From: Saprospiraceae bacterium
GTDB taxonomy: Bacteria; Bacteroidota; Bacteroidia; Chitinophagales; Saprospiraceae
Assembly (NCBI GenBank): GCA_041392805.1
Contig: JAWKLJ010000002.1
Location: 1,317,001-1,381,000, forward strand
Direction: 5' to 3'
DNA: 64,000 bases
The notes below the pieces were generated by a model. The model worked only from the letters and a program-made list of their open reading frames with translations, ran no database searches and was not told where the DNA came from. This document shows positions 24,442 to 34,200 of this stretch, in pieces (position 1 is the stretch's first letter; each line of letters opens with the position of its first letter). The translations under genes and the position numbers were made by a program.

Positions 24442-24660
24442 TGGACTTTTGACGCTTTGGGTAATCCTTCATTCTCCAGGCTAGAAGTGGGAAGTCGGGA
24501 CACCCTTCTAAGCTTAGGCAAAATCGGAGGTATGAAATGGAAGTTGTAAACGCTACCCCTTGGAACAGTTAGAAACATTCCCCTTTCCGATCCTGACCAC
24601 TGGTAGGGGATGTCTTCTTGCTCAACTTCCCATTTCAAATTTTTTTCTTCAAAAGTCCAA
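24442..24660. repeat. palindromic MITE-like element, TGGACTTTTGAC family, copy 2
   Basis: It starts TTGGACTTTTGACGCTTTGG and ends TCAAAAGTCCAA (24649-24660). Internal segments pair imperfectly (GAAATGGAAGTTG against CAACTTCCCATTTC). It shares both ends and an inner CTAGAAG-GGGAAGTCGGG block with 3938-4069 but is about 90 bp longer. It lies directly upstream of a minus-strand gene, as copy 1 does. The 150 bp that follow (24661-24816) show nothing recognised. Confidence 0.75.
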
Positions 24661-24816
24661 TAAAAATGAACGACAATCTAAAAACCTGTAACATCCAACA
24701 ACTGGATACCAGTTGGTAATATGGAGAAAAAAAAATATTAGACCAAATTATCATGTCACAATTTTGGCATAATTTGCTAATATTTTGAGATTTCATGCGA
24801 ATCTAGGGCTAAACCA

Positions 24817-24846
24817 CTCAAATGGTGGTGGCCCCCGCCATTTGAG
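24817..24846. other. GC-rich hairpin
   Basis: CTCAAATGGTGG pairs with CCGCCATTTGAG around a 6-nt loop, with one mismatch. There is no T-run on either side. It lies downstream of the small minus-strand ORF at 24899. Confidence 0.5.
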
Positions 24847-24898
24847 CAAAAATAGGGACAATACCTACTGCACGCTTATCACTTCCGTCCTTACGTTT

Positions 24899-25063
24899 TT
24901 ACCGATATTCAGCCCTACGAGGCTTTTGCCCTTGATTCGCATATTTAAGGTAACTGTGTTCGGGCGTAATACCCAAGATGAGACCATGTAACAGATAGTG
25001 ATAGGTGACAATACCCGCAAGGTGGAGTGTTTCAGGCCAATAAGGTGGCTTATAAAGGGACAT
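24899..25063 (-). CDS. candidate small ORF, 54 residues
   Basis: From ATG at 25061-25063 (or 25076-25078, inside a repeat arm) a frame encodes pieces such as MSLYKPPYWPETLHLAG and YHYLLHGLILGI, with an aromatic and His-rich composition, and stops at 24899. Beyond the TAA the same frame continues for 26 sense codons to the hairpin at 24846. The composition looks coding, but no family is recognised and no promoter stands out. Confidence 0.3.
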   Translation of the reverse strand: MSLYKPPYWPETLHLAGIVTYHYLLHGLILGITPEHSYLKYANQGQKPRRAEYR

Positions 25064-25070
25064 AAAAGTA

Positions 25071-25205
25071 AAGATCATCCTGGATAGATAGATATGCTGG
25101 AAATAAAGGTGATGACTTTGATGGATAAGTTTCTGTTAGCAAGAGAAAGCTTACCGTTATTTTACTCCTTCAGCATGCTATAATGTCCTGATCCAGGATG
25201 ATCTT
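25071..25205. repeat. palindromic element with AAGATCATCCTGGAT ends
   Basis: The terminal inverted repeats are 15 bp and perfect (AAGATCATCCTGGAT at 25071-25085, complement at 25191-25205), and pairing continues imperfectly inward (TGCTGG against CAGCATG). It has no ORF and is the only copy seen in the window. Confidence 0.65.
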
Positions 25206-25233
25206 ATGTAGAAGCGTTAAATAGGCCTGAAGA

Positions 25234-25455
25234 TCAGTATTCATCCTCATTAAAAAGAAAATCATCTTTGCGAGGATAATCCGGCCAAATGTCTTCTATA
25301 CTCTCGTAAATTTCTCCTTCATCTTCCATCTGCTGGAGATTTTCGATGACTTCAAGTGGCGACCCTGATCTGATTGAGTAGTCAATCAACTCATCACGAG
25401 TGGCGGGCCATGGCGCATCTTCCAGATAATGAGCTAGTTCTAGTGTCCAATACAT
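25234..25455 (-). CDS. DUF2795 family small acidic protein
   Basis: This 73-residue protein is very close to a family widespread in Bacteroidota: it begins MYWTLELAHYLEDAPWPATR and ends in an acidic NEDEY tail, with SGSPLEVIENLQ in the middle. It is a small helical domain of unknown function, cytoplasmic, and transcribed alone. The 260 bp upstream (25456-25715) are A/T-rich and show no feature. Confidence 0.9.
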   Translation of the reverse strand: MYWTLELAHYLEDAPWPATRDELIDYSIRSGSPLEVIENLQQMEDEGEIYESIEDIWPDYPRKDDFLFNEDEY

Positions 25456-25715
25456 ACGAAACTAAATAATTAGATTTAACACACTTTGTTAAGAAAAATT
25501 TCAACTAAGCCCCATTAGAGGCATTAATAATTTTTCAAAGCATTCAAAATGGAAAATAAATATTGCAAAAGACTAAATTGCCCTATTTTCGGCAAAAGTA
25601 TAAAAATGGTTTTATTAAATCAATAGTCTTTTTCATGTTTTACCAAAAACGCAGCAATAAAAGGCGAATTTCTAAATATTTTTTTATTTATTTAAAATAA
25701 ATAATTGATTATTAA

Positions 25716-26891
25716 TTATTTATATTCTCCGATGATATGAAATTTTTTTTGTTCATAACCCTGCGGAAATTGTCCGACCGCAGAAGAATTGGCAGGCCCA
25801 GTAGGGTCACAAATGAAATAATGTTTTCCTTTGTAAGCAATAGCAGGTCCACTCAATTCATTTGTCGCTACACCAAGGGTTAAATGGTCAGAAAAAGCAA
25901 TAATAATCATTGGCAGGTTTAGGAGATTTTTCACCAAGGCATAATAGAGTGCGGAACGGTCTTCGCAATCGGAATAAGGATAAAGGAATAATTCATCAGC
26001 GATCATCGGTTTACTTTTACCGAATACCTTTTTATCCTCCATGTAATTAAAAGAAGAACGAGTGAAGGCGGCTAAAAGTTCAAGTTTTTCTTTTTCACTT
26101 CGTCTTTCCAGTATTTTTTCCAATTGGGGTAGGAGGGAGGTGGCAATGGCTTTTGAAAAGGGAACTTCAAGGTATTTGGTTTCGGCAAAAATCGGATAAG
26201 CGCTCATCAATTCCTTGACGGTTTGATCTGTTTTCACGATCAATTGATACGTGGTGTCTTTATAATTAAATGTATATGTTTGTTCATGGATAATGGGGCT
26301 CAAAGTTGGTAATTGATCGAGGTAAAAGGAAAAAGATTTACCTTTTGCATTAGGGCTGAAGTTGAGTAAGTAAAGCGCTTCGTTAGGGTTTGTTGGTTGA
26401 TTAATGCCCGATAGGTTGACAAATTTCCTTCCTTTATCCTCTATCAGGGGCACCTCGAATACTTCATCATTGGTATAGACATAAATAAATACTTTCTGGC
26501 CCAGGTAAGTCAATCGGGTATCAAATCCCATTTTGGATAAAAAAAACCAGGCAGTCAGCCTTTGTTGTAAGGCATGTTGGCGATCAAAAAGATCATCAAG
26601 TGACTTATTTAATAGCGAGAAACTCAGCCAATCATTCAATTGGAACTGTTGTTTTTTAGCGATAAGGTCATCTAATAAAACTTGGTAATTACTCTTCTCC
26701 AGTTGTTGGAAAAAATTAACCATGCTTTTTTCCTCAACCCTAACCATTTCGGCTAGCAAGATAGAGGGATGGTAATTGAGCTGAATCTGTTCCGAAAAAA
26801 AATCGACATTAATACTAAGGATTTGATTTGGCATTCCTGACAGAAGGGTAAGGCCAAGTGAGAAATAAAGGATCAAAAAATGTACTTTCAT
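25716..26891 (-). CDS. secreted transglutaminase-like protein of unknown function
   Basis: The start at ATG 26889-26891 was chosen because it opens a signal peptide (FLILYFSLGLTLLSG); the longer frame to 27023 reads through the queA terminator. The product is 391 residues. The C-terminal third carries a transglutaminase-like triad: Cys309 in YSDCEDRSALYY, His336 in SDHLTLGV and Asp362 in CDPTGP. CEDRSALYYALV matches the family signature in which the Cys is followed by an acidic residue and a helix. The N-terminal 230 residues are uncharacterised. The substrate is unknown. Confidence 0.72.
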   Translation of the reverse strand: MKVHFLILYFSLGLTLLSGMPNQILSINVDFFSEQIQLNYHPSILLAEMVRVEEKSMVNFFQQLEKSNYQVLLDDLIAKKQQFQLNDWLSFSLLNKSLDDLFDRQHALQQRLTAWFFLSKMGFDTRLTYLGQKVFIYVYTNDEVFEVPLIEDKGRKFVNLSGINQPTNPNEALYLLNFSPNAKGKSFSFYLDQLPTLSPIIHEQTYTFNYKDTTYQLIVKTDQTVKELMSAYPIFAETKYLEVPFSKAIATSLLPQLEKILERRSEKEKLELLAAFTRSSFNYMEDKKVFGKSKPMIADELFLYPYSDCEDRSALYYALVKNLLNLPMIIIAFSDHLTLGVATNELSGPAIAYKGKHYFICDPTGPANSSAVGQFPQGYEQKKFHIIGEYK

Positions 26892-26947
26892 GAGCCGAAT
26901 AGTTTTTATCAAATCCAAAGAAACGCCCAAGCATACTTTTAAAAACG

Positions 26948-26982
26948 CCGAAAGCGTATCTCCAAGTGTAAGATACGCTTTC
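26948..26982 (-). terminator. intrinsic terminator of queA
   Basis: A perfect 13-bp stem (CGAAAGCGTATCT and AGATACGCTTTCG) with a 9-nt loop is followed on the minus strand by GCGTTTTTAAAAG, 38 bp past the queA stop codon. This is the strongest minus-strand terminator in the window. Confidence 0.88.
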
Positions 26983-27019
26983 GAGGGGCTGTTTATTATA
27001 TTTGAAAGCCAGGAAACGA

Positions 27020-28084
27020 TCAAATAATTAGCATGGCATCACCATAACTAAAAAATCGGTATTTTTCCTTGATGGCTTGCTGGTAGGCCTCCATGACCAA
27101 ATCGAAACCGCCAAATGCACAAATCATAATTAGTAGACTAGACTTGGGCAGATGCAAATTGGTAATCATGGCATCTGCGATATTAAAATCATAGGGAGGA
27201 TAGATAAATTTATTGGTCCATCCTTCCGCTGGTTTCAGATAACCTTCGGCAGAAACGGCAGATTCAATCGCCCGCATAGAGGTTGTTCCGACAGCACATG
27301 CCTTCCCTTTTTTCCCCTTGACCCGGTTGACAATGTCAACAGATCTGGCATCCACTCTAAAGTATTCCGCATCCATTTTATGTTTGGACAAATCCTCTAC
27401 ATCAATACTGCGGAAAGTACCCAAACCCACATGCAAGGTCAACTCTGCGAAGTCAACCCCTTTTATTTCCAGCCTTTTGAGCAATTCGCGGCTAAAGTGT
27501 AAACCGGCAGTAGGTGCAGCCACGGCACCAATTTCCTTGGCGTATACCGTTTGATAACGCTCCTTGTCCATGTCAGAAGCGGGCCGGGTAATATATTTGG
27601 GAAGGGGGGTATTTCCAAGGAAGTTCAACTCTTTTTGGAATTCCTCATCCGTTCCATCATATAAAAAGCGGATGGTTCGTCCACGGGAAGTTGTATTATC
27701 AACGACTTCAGCCACGAGGACATCGTTATCGTGTTCGTCGCTGAAATACAGTTTATTGCCGACCCTGATTTTACGGGCAGGATCAACGAGTACATCCCAA
27801 AGCCGAGCCTCATTATTGAGTTCTCTAAGCAAGAAAACTTCAATATTTGCACCTGTTTTTTCTTTTCTGCCATAAAGGCGTGCTGGAAAAACCTTGGTAT
27901 TATTAAAAATCATGACGTCTCCATCATTGAAATAATCGAGTACGTCTTTAAATATTTTATGCTCAATTTTACCCGTCTTTCGGTGAAGAACCATAAGGCG
28001 GGATTCGTCCCTTGCATCCGTTGGAAATTGTGCAATTAAATCTTTCGGTAAGTCAAATCCGAAGTGTGACAGCTTTGTCCTCAT
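27020..28084 (-). CDS. queA: tRNA preQ1(34) S-adenosylmethionine ribosyltransferase-isomerase
   Basis: This enzyme adds the cyclopentene-epoxide of queuosine to preQ1 in tRNA wobble positions, using the ribosyl of S-adenosylmethionine. Family motifs are present: LIAQFPTDARDESRLMVL near the start, NNTKVFPARL, NFLGNTPLPKYI, VAAPTAGLHFS, HVGLGTFRSI and TNLHLPKSSLLIM. The ATG at 28084 gives the usual start (MRTKLSHFGFDLP) and 354 residues; an ATG five codons upstream is also possible. Confidence 0.95.
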   Translation of the reverse strand: MRTKLSHFGFDLPKDLIAQFPTDARDESRLMVLHRKTGKIEHKIFKDVLDYFNDGDVMIFNNTKVFPARLYGRKEKTGANIEVFLLRELNNEARLWDVLVDPARKIRVGNKLYFSDEHDNDVLVAEVVDNTTSRGRTIRFLYDGTDEEFQKELNFLGNTPLPKYITRPASDMDKERYQTVYAKEIGAVAAPTAGLHFSRELLKRLEIKGVDFAELTLHVGLGTFRSIDVEDLSKHKMDAEYFRVDARSVDIVNRVKGKKGKACAVGTTSMRAIESAVSAEGYLKPAEGWTNKFIYPPYDFNIADAMITNLHLPKSSLLIMICAFGGFDLVMEAYQQAIKEKYRFFSYGDAMLII

Positions 28085-28201
28085 TGTATAGATTTTCAAA
28101 AATTGACGGCAAAGATAATAATAATGGTAGGAAATGAAAGGACTGTTTTTTGTTTATCTTATCTTGCCGAACAATAAGTTGCTAGCTATTTCAAGTTAAG
28201 T

Positions 28202-28270
28202 ACTTGTTAGACCTTCAAATTTGGGTTAAAAAAGAATCTTCGTGTGACCCAAAGGATGCTCCAAACAAGT
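28202..28270. repeat. short inverted repeat, TTTGGAGG-like family, copy 3
   Basis: ACTTGTTAGACCTTCAAATTTGGGT pairs imperfectly with ACCCAAAGGATGCTCCAAACAAGT across about 20 nt. The outer ACTTGTT / CCAAACAAGT ends match copy 1 at 13950-14116. It lies between the divergent queA and MacB-type genes. The remaining intergenic DNA (28100-28200 and 28271-28445) shows nothing else recognised. Confidence 0.55.
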
Positions 28271-28445
28271 TTTAATTATATTGAGTTGCTAGATAATCGT
28301 TTTTTTGCTCATTGGCAGATAAAAACAGCGCTTTAATCGAAAGGATTACTACATACAAAATCCTACTATTACTTTCGCTTTTGCCGAATACCTAATTTGG
28401 AACATTTTCGGCTACCATTTAGTTTTTCAACTTCACCCATATTTT

Positions 28446-29699
28446 ATGAGAACCATCTTAAAGATTGTACGAGAAAGCATTTTGCAGGCCTTTCAGCAGT
28501 TAAGCGGCAATAAACTAAGAAGTTTTCTCTCGTTATTAGGGATATCGATTGGGATTTTTTGCATCATCGGCGTGTTATCAGCAGTGGATTCTTTGGAGGA
28601 TAACGTAAGGGGGAGTTTAGAAAAACTAGGCAATGATGTGGTCTATGTTAAAAAGTGGCCTTGGGCAAATATTTCCGACTCTTGGTGGGACTATATCAAA
28701 AGGCCTAATCCTGACTATAACGATTACGAAGTTATCAATGCAAAGTCTAAAACCGCTGGCTTAACGTCTTTTCATGCAGCGGTGGGGTTTCGGACCGTAA
28801 AGTTTAACTCCAGTAGTGTAGAGCGAACCATTCTTTTTGCTGTTTCTCAAGAATTTGAGGAAATGTTCCAGCTGGAATATGACAAGGGGCGTTATTTTTC
28901 ACCTGCAGAATATTTTTATGGGTCAAATAAAGTTGTTTTGGGTTTCCAGGTAGCCGAGGAGTTATTTGGAGAGATTGACCCTATTGGGCGGGAAATTAAA
29001 TTACAAGGTAAAAATTATGAGGTGATTGGTGTTATCGAAAAAGCAGGAGATGATTTGATCAATCCGCTTAACTTCGACCAGGCCATTCTGGTCAGTTATA
29101 CCAATGCCCGGGCCCTGGCCAACCTAAAGGCCAGGTATATTTTTGATACGAGTGTAACCGTGAAAGCGGCAGCCGGGGTGCCATTAGAAGATATGAAAGA
29201 CGAGGTCAAAGGCATTTTGCGCGGGCATCGCCGACTGAAGCCATTACAGGATGATGATTTTTCCTTAAATGAACTCTCGATGGTAGCTGTAATTTTCGAC
29301 AATTTCTTTTTTGTTTTGAATTTAGTTGGGATTGTCATCGGTTTTTTTGCCATTTTAGTAGGCGCCGTAAGTGTTTCAAACATCATGTTTGTATCCGTAA
29401 AAGAGCGTACAAACCTCATTGGGGTAAAAAAAGCCTTGGGTGCCAAGAGCTATATGATCTTGCTTGAATTTCTAATTGAAGCCATTATCTTGTGTCTATT
29501 AGGAGGGGCCATTGGCCTGATCCTCGTTTACGCCGTCATGCAAGTACTGACCAATGCGATTGGTTTTGGCTTGTATATTGATTTAGGTAATGTCTTCTGG
29601 GGGGTTAGTATCTCTATCCTAATTGGGGTGATTTCGGGTTTGATCCCTGCGATCCAGGCTGCAAGGATGGATCCGGTGGTGGCCATGCGTCAACAATAA
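28446..29699 (+). CDS. MacB-type ABC transporter permease
   Basis: This 417-residue inner-membrane permease has the standard four-TM MacB layout. TM1 follows a basic N-terminus (about 22-45, RSFLSLLGISIGIFCII). A periplasmic MacB_PCD domain spans about 50-280. The FtsX domain has three TMs (about 285-410), with VKERTNLIGVKKALGA and GLIPAIQAARMDPVVAM. MacB-type systems drive tripartite efflux of toxins, antibiotics or peptides using periplasmic motion powered by a cytoplasmic ATPase. Neither ATPase nor membrane-fusion partner is in the window beside it. Confidence 0.88.
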   Translation: MRTILKIVRESILQAFQQLSGNKLRSFLSLLGISIGIFCIIGVLSAVDSLEDNVRGSLEKLGNDVVYVKKWPWANISDSWWDYIKRPNPDYNDYEVINAKSKTAGLTSFHAAVGFRTVKFNSSSVERTILFAVSQEFEEMFQLEYDKGRYFSPAEYFYGSNKVVLGFQVAEELFGEIDPIGREIKLQGKNYEVIGVIEKAGDDLINPLNFDQAILVSYTNARALANLKARYIFDTSVTVKAAAGVPLEDMKDEVKGILRGHRRLKPLQDDDFSLNELSMVAVIFDNFFFVLNLVGIVIGFFAILVGAVSVSNIMFVSVKERTNLIGVKKALGAKSYMILLEFLIEAIILCLLGGAIGLILVYAVMQVLTNAIGFGLYIDLGNVFWGVSISILIGVISGLIPAIQAARMDPVVAMRQQ

Positions 29700-29802
29700 A
29701 CCGCCCTGAATCGCTTACCCTCAGAAAACATCCTGATACCGCTATAGACCTACCTTTCGCTAAATTTAACAGGCGTCCAGAAAAAAATATGGATAGATGT
29801 TA

Positions 29803-29823
29803 GCTTTGATACCAAATCAAAGC
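29803..29823. other. hairpin downstream of MacB-type permease
   Basis: GCTTTGAT-ACCAA-ATCAAAGC is a perfect 8-bp stem, extended by GTTAG / CTAAC with a small bulge, about 100 bp after the permease stop. There is no T-run immediately after. It could be a terminator or RNA-stabilising structure. The rest of 29700-29976 holds nothing recognised. Confidence 0.45.
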
Positions 29824-29976
29824 ACTAACTTTGAATCCGTTTTTAAAACCCAGCATACTATTATATAGGTTACCTGGGTTAAAAATTACACTAGATCGCC
29901 AATTCTATAAAACTACCTCATTAAAAACCACTAAAATCTAGCACTAGTTATAATCCATCCGGCGATATTTTTATCC

Positions 29977-30034
29977 TTCTTTGACAATTTTTGCTTTTCC
30001 TTGACTCAAAAGCGCAGAAATTTTCAGAGAACCA
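29977..30034. repeat. TTGACTCAAAAGCGC family, copy 2
   Basis: CCTTCTTTGACAATTTTTGC is separated by a TTGACTCAAAA core from GCGCAGAAATTTTCAGAGAACC; the two ends are imperfect inverted repeats. It shares most of the core and right end with 5510-5555. Confidence 0.7.
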
Positions 30035-30153
30035 TTTTTATATGATTTTCCACGAAAAAGGGCTTATTGTACTATTTAAAAAGACGACACGTTAATACAT
30101 GAATGGCTAAATTATTATGCCCAATGTGCTAAATGAATTTGCCAGGAGTTTAA

Positions 30154-30181
30154 TTTTGTGTGCCAATTTTTACTAATTTTG
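30154..30181 (+). promoter_or_regulatory. putative Bacteroidota-type promoter of the SprF-like gene
   Basis: The -7 box TAATTTTG (30174-30181) fits the Bacteroidota consensus TAnnTTTG. An upstream TTTTG (30154-30158) could serve as the -33 element, though the 15-nt spacing is shorter than usual. It lies 22 bp before the chosen ATG. Confidence 0.4.
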
Positions 30182-30202
30182 CACATCTTAAAATCATATC
30201 CC

Positions 30203-31147
30203 ATGACTGTAATTCGATTACTACCGATTTTGCTATTGCTTTCGTTTACCTTACAAGCACAGCAACTTTCCCTTTTCACCCAGTACAGAGAGAATGCCAC
30301 CATCATCAATCCAGCTGCATTGGAGAGTGATTTTTTGGCTTATGGGCATAACCTAAGTTTTGGGGCTACCTACCGATCCCAATGGGTGGGTATTCCAAAT
30401 GGACCCAAAACACAAACGGTTAGGGTATCCTATGTGAATAAAGATTGGTCAGGTGTGACTTTGCAGGCCGGCGCGCATATATTCAACGATCAAACTGGTC
30501 CAACTGGCTTTACAGGTATGTATGGCCGAATTGGAGGTATCATTGGTAGTGATCCTGAGTTTAGTGGTTTGGCTTTTGCCCTTAGTGCTGGCATTGTTCA
30601 ATTTAGGATTGATGCGGATAAAATAAAATTGCGAGATCCAGGTGATGCCATTGGCAGTCAGGATCAAAACCAAATTTATCCAGACGTTGGATTAGGGATT
30701 TATTTTTATTCTTCTACCAACGACGGAGATTTTTTCTATGCTGGGGCTTCTGTTCCGCAGGTATTAGGACTTAGCTTGAGCTTCCAGGATGAAAATGGCG
30801 ATTTTGCGATCGATAGGGTCCAGCATTTTTATGGACAACTTGGGTTTTATAAATTTTTCAATGACGATAGTTTTCTGGAACCATCCCTTTGGCTAAAATA
30901 TGTACCAGGTGCTACCATAAATGCCGACTTTAACCTCCGTTACCAACTGCCGAGTGCGCTTTGGATTGGTGCGGGTGGGTCCTCCGCCAAAACGGTTCAT
31001 TTGGAAACAGGTGTAACTTTAGGTGAAAATGCTGGATTCGATAATACCATTCGATTTGGCTATGGTTTTGACTACTCATTTACCTCTTTTGGCCCATACG
31101 TCGGTTCCACTCACGAAATCAATTTGACTTTTTCGTTTGATAACTAG
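30203..31147 (+). CDS. PorP/SprF family type IX secretion membrane protein
   Basis: The ATG at 30203 was chosen because it begins the signal peptide (VIRLLPILLLLSFTLQAQ); 15 codons of open frame lie upstream. The product is 314 residues. After the signal, LSLFTQYRENATIINPAAL is the family signature in which the mature start names an outer-membrane barrel with INPA. Family members form outer-membrane barrels needed for export or surface attachment of a specific type B T9SS substrate. The next gene (31265) is a giant protein with such a type B sorting domain, so this pair is likely dedicated. Both starts are preceded by ATCATATCCC. Confidence 0.88.
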   Translation: MTVIRLLPILLLLSFTLQAQQLSLFTQYRENATIINPAALESDFLAYGHNLSFGATYRSQWVGIPNGPKTQTVRVSYVNKDWSGVTLQAGAHIFNDQTGPTGFTGMYGRIGGIIGSDPEFSGLAFALSAGIVQFRIDADKIKLRDPGDAIGSQDQNQIYPDVGLGIYFYSSTNDGDFFYAGASVPQVLGLSLSFQDENGDFAIDRVQHFYGQLGFYKFFNDDSFLEPSLWLKYVPGATINADFNLRYQLPSALWIGAGGSSAKTVHLETGVTLGENAGFDNTIRFGYGFDYSFTSFGPYVGSTHEINLTFSFDN

Positions 31148-31264
31148 GAATGGAACCGATCAATATTTTAATCATTTTGTATAGGAATATACCTGACACT
31201 GTTTTTTTACAAACAGGGCCAGGTCATTCTATTTTTAAAAATTAGAAGATCAATATCATATCCC

Positions 31265-34200
31265 ATGAAAGCACAGTTCTCCAATCCAACTTTGAAAAGC
31301 TTCATGCGAAAATTTGTCATGGTCATGGTGGCCGGCATTGGTTTGCATATTTGCGCTATTGCCCAACCTACAATGAGCTTTAGATTACCAGATGGCGATG
31401 CGCCTTGTGTGAATGATGAATTTTGCGTAGACCTTACCATAAAAGATTTTACAGATATTCTCGCCAGCACTTTTGATATTAGTTGGGATGCTGCCGTTTT
31501 GGAGTTTACGGATATTCGTAGCCTGAATGCTAATGTTACCGGCTTAGATTTAAGTGATTTTGACCTGGCTAATGCGGCTAATGGTCTGATTACCTTTGCT
31601 TGGGATGACAATGCGCCCAACTGTGGTTCGAATGGGGTAGCCGGGGTTACCCGTCCGGATAATGAAACGCTCTTTCAAATATGTTTCAAGGTCTTAGGTG
31701 CTTATGGTGCGGGAACGGCTATTTCTATCCCGGCTTCTCCGTCGCCTATGGTCCTCCGGGTGAATACCGGGTGTTCTAACATTGGTCTTTTTCAGGAAAA
31801 AGCACTGTTTTCCTCTTGTGTACGGCCTTTTTCTATTGCTGTTTCGCAAGAGACCGCCAACACTGGTGACCTGGTTTGTCTGGATTTTACGGTTGAAGGT
31901 TTTGATCGGATGCGAAGTACCCAGTTTTCTGTAAACTGGGATCCAAGCTTGTTGGAATTGGTCAACGTGATTCCTGGTGATGATATCGAAAACCTTTCAT
32001 TGGGTAATTTTGGTGCAACGAATCCTGGTTTCTTGGGGGTCTCGTGGTCTTATCTGATTCCGGGGCAGCCTGGTTTTTCAGCCCCAGATGGAACGATATT
32101 TTTTCAAGTCTGCTATAGGGTCATTGGTGATTGTGATGAGACCGCCATCGTTAACTTTGGGGAAACGCCAACGCCTTTTGAGTTTACGAATGATGAACAG
32201 GAAGGGTTTAATTTGTTTTTTAATCCGACGCCTGGCGAAGTAGCTACTGGCGATTGTGACCCCACGGGTTTAAAAATAAATGTCAATTGTGGTGGTGAAG
32301 TGAATATTACCGAACAATTTTGTGTCTCGGTTACGGCAGGCGATAATTTCCAGGGTGTCACCCAAATGGCTTTTTTGATGGAGTGGAACCCTAGTATTGT
32401 GGAATTCAATGCGGTAAACCCTACAGTAGGAGGGCTGAATGCCAATGATTTTAATATAGAAAACGTAGGAAATGGTATTTTGGGTGTCAACTGGGATGTC
32501 TCTCCTTTACCGCCGCAGACAGTAGCCAATGGTAGTGAATTATTTGAGGTTTGTTTTGAGGTCGTCGGGTTGGGCGGTAATAGCCCGTTCAAGATAAGCG
32601 AACCCTGGATAGGTAGGGCCAATGGTAGCTCGATAGGGATTAATCCTACCAACTGTGAAATCCAGGTCATTCAACCGCCCGGGGTAGTCATGGACCTGTT
32701 GGACGCCTCTGCCCCCCCCTTTCAACAAGCTGGGGATGATCAGGCTTGCGTAGAGGTAGTTGTCTCTAATTTTTCTAACATTTTAGCTTACCAATTTTCC
32801 TTGAACTGGGATGTAAGTGTCATGGAATTTGGTGAAATCAGGAATATTAGCTATCCCGAACCCCAAGCAGATGACTTCGGCGGATTTGCCGGCGTGGGTT
32901 CAGGTACCCTGTTTTTTGATTGGGATCCTTCTCAGTCCTATTCTTTGCCTGATGGAACAGCCCTTTTTGAAATATGCTTTAAAATGACGGGCGAGCCAGG
33001 CGATTGTAATCAATTAGAAGTGGTAGAATTGCCTTTGGTTTCTCAGGCGATTAGTACTTCTTCTAATGGCGAAAATATAGGTATTAGCTCTTCTCCAGCC
33101 GAAGTATGTACACTTTTCCCTGAAGGTTTTGGTTTGTCATTTGGACAGGTAGAGGGTGATAAAAAAGACACCGTTTGTGTTGAGATGACGGTTATTTCTT
33201 TTGATAATATAACGGCTGCGAACTTCAATATCAGTTGGGACCCAACGGAACTGGAATTTGTAAATTACAATAATCCTGGTACTTGGGCTGGCCTTACCGA
33301 TGCGAATTTCAATGACAATTCTCCGGTTGGTATTCTTAATGTAGACTGGAATTCTGGTGGGACGGGCGCCAATATTCCTGATGGGACGGTCGTGTTGGAG
33401 CTGTGCTACGCCCTGATCGGAGAGCCAAAAGCTTGTTATCCGGTGACCGTAGTAGATGACCCGCCGCCGCCGGTAAGTACTACCAATGGTAATGGAAGTA
33501 TAATTATTACTGCGGGTGAAATTTGTATCAATGATAAATTTTTTATCCTAGATACCCTTATTACACCGGCTAGTTGCCCCAATTCTAGTGATGGTGCGGT
33601 TACGTTAGTTATAGAAGGAGGAGAAGGATTTGTAGGGACAACATGGTTGACGACGCCCCAGCAGTTTACGCCTTTAACGGCGACCAACTTGCCTCCGGGA
33701 CCTGTTACTTTTAGATTGTTTGACCAGGCCAACCCTGCACTCATTCAGGAATTTACCATTGAGATCCCAGTGGCTGGTGAATTACCTGTCGCTGATGCAG
33801 GCATTGATCAGGTTTTAAATTGCGCTACTTCTTTAGCCCTTTTATCAGGAAGAGGATCGGATGCGGCCACCCATTCTTACCGATGGTTTCAGTTAACGAA
33901 TGATACAAAAGTGAATATCCCGGGTGGAAATGTACAGCAATTTTTTGCCAGCAGTGTGGGCACTTATATACTGGATGTTAGCAACAATACCACGGGTTGT
34001 GTAACCTCTGATACGGTGAGCGTATTATTGCCGAATATTCCTACTGCAGATGCCGGCGAAGATGGCGTATTTAATTGCTTGTCTGAAGTCGTACTTATCG
34101 GAGGAAATGGTTCAACGATGGGAGATACGATTGCTTATCTCTGGACCCCTCTGGACACAGGAATTGTGGTTCCTGGGCAAGAGACTTTGCTAAACCCGGA

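Noticed and set aside
26892..27023. N-terminal extension of the transglutaminase-like frame
   Set aside because: It runs through the queA terminator hairpin and lacks a signal peptide.
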